Positions 61,500-64,000 of a DNA stretch of 64,000 nucleotides are shown piece by piece; the first letter of the stretch is position 1; each line of letters starts with the position of its first letter. The notes under the pieces were generated by a model. The model saw nothing but the letters and a program-made list of their open reading frames with translations, was not told the DNA's origin and searched no databases. A program made the position numbers and the translations under genes. The stretch is from Symbioplanes lichenis. Its GTDB lineage: Bacteria > Actinomycetota > Actinomycetes > Mycobacteriales > Micromonosporaceae. The stretch is from contig NZ_JAUZQD010000006.1 in assembly GCF_030709675.1 (NCBI RefSeq), forward strand, positions 248,001 to 312,000, given 5' to 3'.

Positions 61500-62327
61500 T
61501 CACGGCTTGCGGGCGACCCCGGCCCAGCAGTTCGCCACCTGCGGCGAGAGCGGGCGGGTGTCGGCGTCCGGGCGCCACTCGGAGTTGGGCACGATGCCCG
61601 GCGGGATCAGCTGCAGGCCGTCGAAGATGTCGGCGATCTCGTCTCGGCCGCGCAGCCAGAAATCGGACTTGCCCTGCTCGACGAGGGCCAGGGCCGCCTG
61701 CGCCTCCGCCGGGGACATGAAGTCGGTCGTGGCGTGGGTCAGGACGAGGAAGCTGCCGGGCGCGAGCGGCTCGAGCAGCCGGCGGACCAGGGGCGCCGCG
61801 GCGCCGCGGCCGGGGATGAAGTGCAGGACGGCCACGAGCATGAGGGCGACCGGCTCGGCCAGGTTCAGCGTGCGGGCGACGGCCGGGTGGGCCAGGATGT
61901 CCGCCGGGTCGCGCAGGTCGGCCTCGAGGTAGGCGGTGGCGCCCTCGGGCTCGGTGGTGAGCAGCGCGCGGGCGTGGCTGAGGACCAGCGGGTCGTTGTC
62001 GACGTAGACGATGCGGCTCTCCGGCGCGACCGCCTGGGCGACCTCGTGCGTGTTGTTGGCCGTCGGCAGGCCGGTGCCGATGTCGAGGAACTGCCGGACG
62101 CCCTCGGCGGCGGTGAGGTGGTGCACCGCGCGGCGCAGGACGCCGCGGTTGGCGAGCGCCGCGTCGCGTACGCCCGGGAAGGCCCGCTCGATCGCGTCGC
62201 CGGACGCCCGGTCGGCGGCGAAGTTGTCCTTGCCGCCGAGCCAGTAGTCGTAGCGGCGGGCGGGATGCGCGACCATCGTGTCGAAGTCGGGGTTCGTCAC
62301 GTCGGCACTCCCGCCCGCGTCAGCCAC
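61500..62327 (-). CDS. SAM-dependent methyltransferase, DUF574 family (second copy)
   Basis: The 275-residue protein has the same markers as the 19.8-kb gene: HPARRYDYWLGGKDNFAADRASG, FLDIGTGLPTANNTHEVAQ, IVYVDNDPLV and a C-terminal IFDGLQLIPPGIV block. GTG at 62327 starts it; a GTG at 62300 with GGGAG before it is an alternative. The two copies differ throughout and are not a recent tandem duplication. Substrate unknown. Confidence 0.93.
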   Translation of the reverse strand: MADAGGSADVTNPDFDTMVAHPARRYDYWLGGKDNFAADRASGDAIERAFPGVRDAALANRGVLRRAVHHLTAAEGVRQFLDIGTGLPTANNTHEVAQAVAPESRIVYVDNDPLVLSHARALLTTEPEGATAYLEADLRDPADILAHPAVARTLNLAEPVALMLVAVLHFIPGRGAAAPLVRRLLEPLAPGSFLVLTHATTDFMSPAEAQAALALVEQGKSDFWLRGRDEIADIFDGLQLIPPGIVPNSEWRPDADTRPLSPQVANCWAGVARKP

Positions 62328-62341
62328 TGTGGAGCGTCAGA

Positions 62342-63511
62342 CTACAGGGGTACGCGCTGCGGGGCCGGACGCTGGGTCGTGGTTCCGTCACCCAGCTGCG
62401 CGTTCGCGTTGTTGCCCCAGCACCACAGGCCACCGTCCGTACGGTAGGCGCAGTTGTGGTAGCCCGCCACGAGATCGCTCGTCCACGTGGCGGCGTCGCC
62501 GACGCGCGTGGGGGCGTACCGGTGGGTGGTCGTGCCGTCGCCGACCTGGCCGGCGGAGTTGTTGCCCCAGCACCAGAGGCTGCCGTCCGTCCGCGTGGCG
62601 CACGCCGTGTCGAAGCCCGCGCTCACCCCGGTCCACGTGGTGGCCGTGCCGACCTGGACGGGCGAGGAGCGATAGATCCCGGTCACGCCGAGCTGCCCGT
62701 AGCCGTTCTCGCCCCAGCACCACAGCGTGCCGTCGGTGCGGATGCCGCAGGTGAACGTGTAGCCCGCCGTCACCGTCGCCCAGCTGGTGAGCGTGCCGAC
62801 CTGCGCCGGCGTCGTCTGGTAGCTCAGGATGCCGAGGCCCAGCTGCCCGGCCGAGCTGTCACCCCAGCACCACAGCGTGCCGTCCGTACGCGTGCCGCAC
62901 GTGTGCGCGAACCCCGCCGTGACGCTCGCCCAGGTCGCCGCCGTCCCCACCCGCAGCGGCGTGGTCGCGATGTAGGTGACGGCGCCGTCGCCGAGCTGGC
63001 CGAGCCGGTTGAAGCCCCAGCACCACAGCGAGCCGTCGGTCCGCACCCCGCACGTGTGGCTGTCGCCCGCGCTGACGTCGGTGTAGGTGGCGGTGCCGAC
63101 CTGCACCGGCGCCGTGCGGGTCACGGTGCTGCCGTCGCCGAGCTGGCCGCGCGTGTTGCTGCCCCAGCACCACAGCGTCGCGTCCGTCCGGATGCCGCAC
63201 GTGTAGCTCGTCCCCGCGTCGATCTTCGCCCAGGTCGCCGTCCCGACCCGGACCGGGGCGGTGCGGCTGGTGCGGGTGCCGTCGCCGACCTGGCCGCTCG
63301 CGTTGCCGCCCCAGCACCAGAGCGAGCCGTCGGTCCGCACCGCGCACGAATGTGAATAACCGGCCGCCACGCCCGGCGGCTCCGGGGCGGCGGCCGCGCG
63401 CGCCGGGCCACCGGCCGCCAGCCCGCCGGCGATCGCCAGCACAACGACAAAAACCCTGGTCACCGTACGCCCCCAACGGGCGCGCAGCCCGCCGTACCGC
63501 ACTTCGCTCAT
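62342..63511 (-). CDS. Secreted RCC1-repeat protein
   Basis: The 389-residue protein has a signal peptide (VTRVFVVVLAIAGGLAAGGPARAAAA) and about seven RCC1-type repeats of roughly 50 residues. Each repeat carries CAVRTDGSLWCWGGNASGQ-like signatures (C-x-RTDG-LWCWG-N-GQLGDG), so each blade has a pair of Cys likely to form a disulfide. It folds as a seven-bladed propeller outside the cell. ATG at 63511 follows GGGAGAGG; the frame extends further upstream without a signal. The role may be binding or protease inhibition; unknown. Confidence 0.9.
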   Translation of the reverse strand: MSEVRYGGLRARWGRTVTRVFVVVLAIAGGLAAGGPARAAAAPEPPGVAAGYSHSCAVRTDGSLWCWGGNASGQVGDGTRTSRTAPVRVGTATWAKIDAGTSYTCGIRTDATLWCWGSNTRGQLGDGSTVTRTAPVQVGTATYTDVSAGDSHTCGVRTDGSLWCWGFNRLGQLGDGAVTYIATTPLRVGTAATWASVTAGFAHTCGTRTDGTLWCWGDSSAGQLGLGILSYQTTPAQVGTLTSWATVTAGYTFTCGIRTDGTLWCWGENGYGQLGVTGIYRSSPVQVGTATTWTGVSAGFDTACATRTDGSLWCWGNNSAGQVGDGTTTHRYAPTRVGDAATWTSDLVAGYHNCAYRTDGGLWCWGNNANAQLGDGTTTQRPAPQRVPL

Positions 63512-63667
63512 CTCGCCGATCCTCTCCCGCAGTATGACGGGAAGGTTACGGGAGCGCTCCCATGCATTCAAGAACGTCGTTATTTGCAGAGATGATCCTT
63601 GATTTCTCTTTGATCTTGCCCGACCATTGCGGGGCCGCGACTACCCGTGTTGGGGGACCACACACCC

Positions 63668-64000
63668 GTGGACGTCCGATCTTCGCCGAGACACGACAGC
63701 ATCCGCCGGCCCCGCGACGGCGACGGCACTCGCGACGGGGATGGCGCCCGGGACGGCGCCGACACGATCCTGCGGTGGATCCGCGTGCTGCACCACGGCA
63801 CCGGCACCGTGGCGTTGTGGAGTGCGCTGACCGACGAGCTACGGCTGTCCGTCGCCCAGGAGTACCTGATCGCCGCCGGGCGGACCGGCGACGACGCGCT
63901 CGCCGCCCGGCTGGCCGCCCCCGGCGGCGCCGAGCCCGGCGCCCGCGACATGGTGGCGGCCCAGTGCGAGATGTGGCGCACCAGCCTGTCGGCACTGGCC
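63668..64000 (+). CDS. Hypothetical protein, 3' end cut by the window
   Basis: A frame open to the window end begins at GTG 63668 (VDVRSSPRHDSIRRPRDG). After a Gly/Asp/Arg-rich stretch (DGDGTRDGDGARDGAD) it shows a helical region (ILRWIRVLHHGTGTVALWSALTDELRLSVAQEYLIAAGR, DMVAAQCEMWRTSLSAL) with normal coding bias. A GGGGGA lies before the start. No family is recognised from the 111 visible residues. Confidence 0.65.
   Translation, partial: MDVRSSPRHDSIRRPRDGDGTRDGDGARDGADTILRWIRVLHHGTGTVALWSALTDELRLSVAQEYLIAAGRTGDDALAARLAAPGGAEPGARDMVAAQCEMWRTSLSALA

Overview
The window is high-GC actinobacterial DNA. Gene style (GTG starts, frequent 4-base ATGA overlaps, GGAGG-type ribosome sites), two DUF574-type SAM methyltransferases, IdeR-type iron control, several ECF sigma factors and a CATRA conflict gene all suggest a filamentous actinomycete. 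Micromonosporaceae (Actinoplanes-like) is my best guess, but this is inference only. No rRNA, tRNA, CRISPR array or complete insertion sequence was seen. The first and last genes are cut by the window edges.

Layout. 0-8.2 kb: end of a tripartite tricarboxylate transporter operon (TctB-TctA), an AlkZ-like winged-helix protein, a head-to-head pseudogene scar (TetR and oxidoreductase remnants), an M50-like membrane protease, an S9 peptidase and an ECF42-type sigma factor with its DGPF/YCII partner. 8.2-12.4 kb: a SigE-family sigma factor with a membrane protein, then an ABC-2 exporter with a divergent TetR regulator. 12.4-14.9 kb: a gene-poor accessory stretch with hypotheticals. 15-20 kb: a siderophore uptake operon (ATPase, lipoprotein, double permease) behind an iron box, plus an AraC regulator. 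20-24 kb: a methyltransferase, glucose-6-phosphate dehydrogenase, a Phd-like coiled-coil protein and a repeat-bearing LuxR-type regulator. 24.3-32.3 kb: one long operon running histidine kinase, response regulator, Mrp antiporter (AB fusion, C, D, E, F, G), BON protein. 32.4-39.3 kb: a small GSILS-repeat protein, an unknown gene pair, an ECF41 sigma with a carboxymuconolactone decarboxylase, KDPG aldolase, an XRE regulator overlapping clpP, and a DRE-TIM lyase coupled to a YrdC/Sua5 protein.

39.4-49.3 kb is the most interesting part. It looks like a biological-conflict (defence) island. A 1,121-residue SIR2-DUF4020 protein is divergent from a two-gene unit of a 2-TM protein translationally coupled to a SIR2-helical-repeat protein. 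About 1 kb further, after an ArsR/SRPBCC/SnoaL operon with a clear 36-bp operator, lies a CATRA system: a small CATRA-associated protein overlapping a large protein with a CATRA region, a nucleotide-cyclase-like domain and a TIR-like domain on one chain. The cyclase-like domain lacks the usual transition-state Asn, and the TIR-like domain appears to have lost the Phe-Glu that carries the catalytic Glu.

49.4-64 kb: sugar and secretion functions (zinc dehydrogenase, sulfatase lipoprotein, secreted trypsin-like protease, large secreted alpha-L-rhamnosidase, RCC1-repeat secreted protein) and two pseudogenes side by side: an alcohol dehydrogenase with several deletions and a secreted alpha-amylase broken by an out-of-frame internal deletion. 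Together with the 3.2-kb scar, at least three genes here have been damaged by short deletions.
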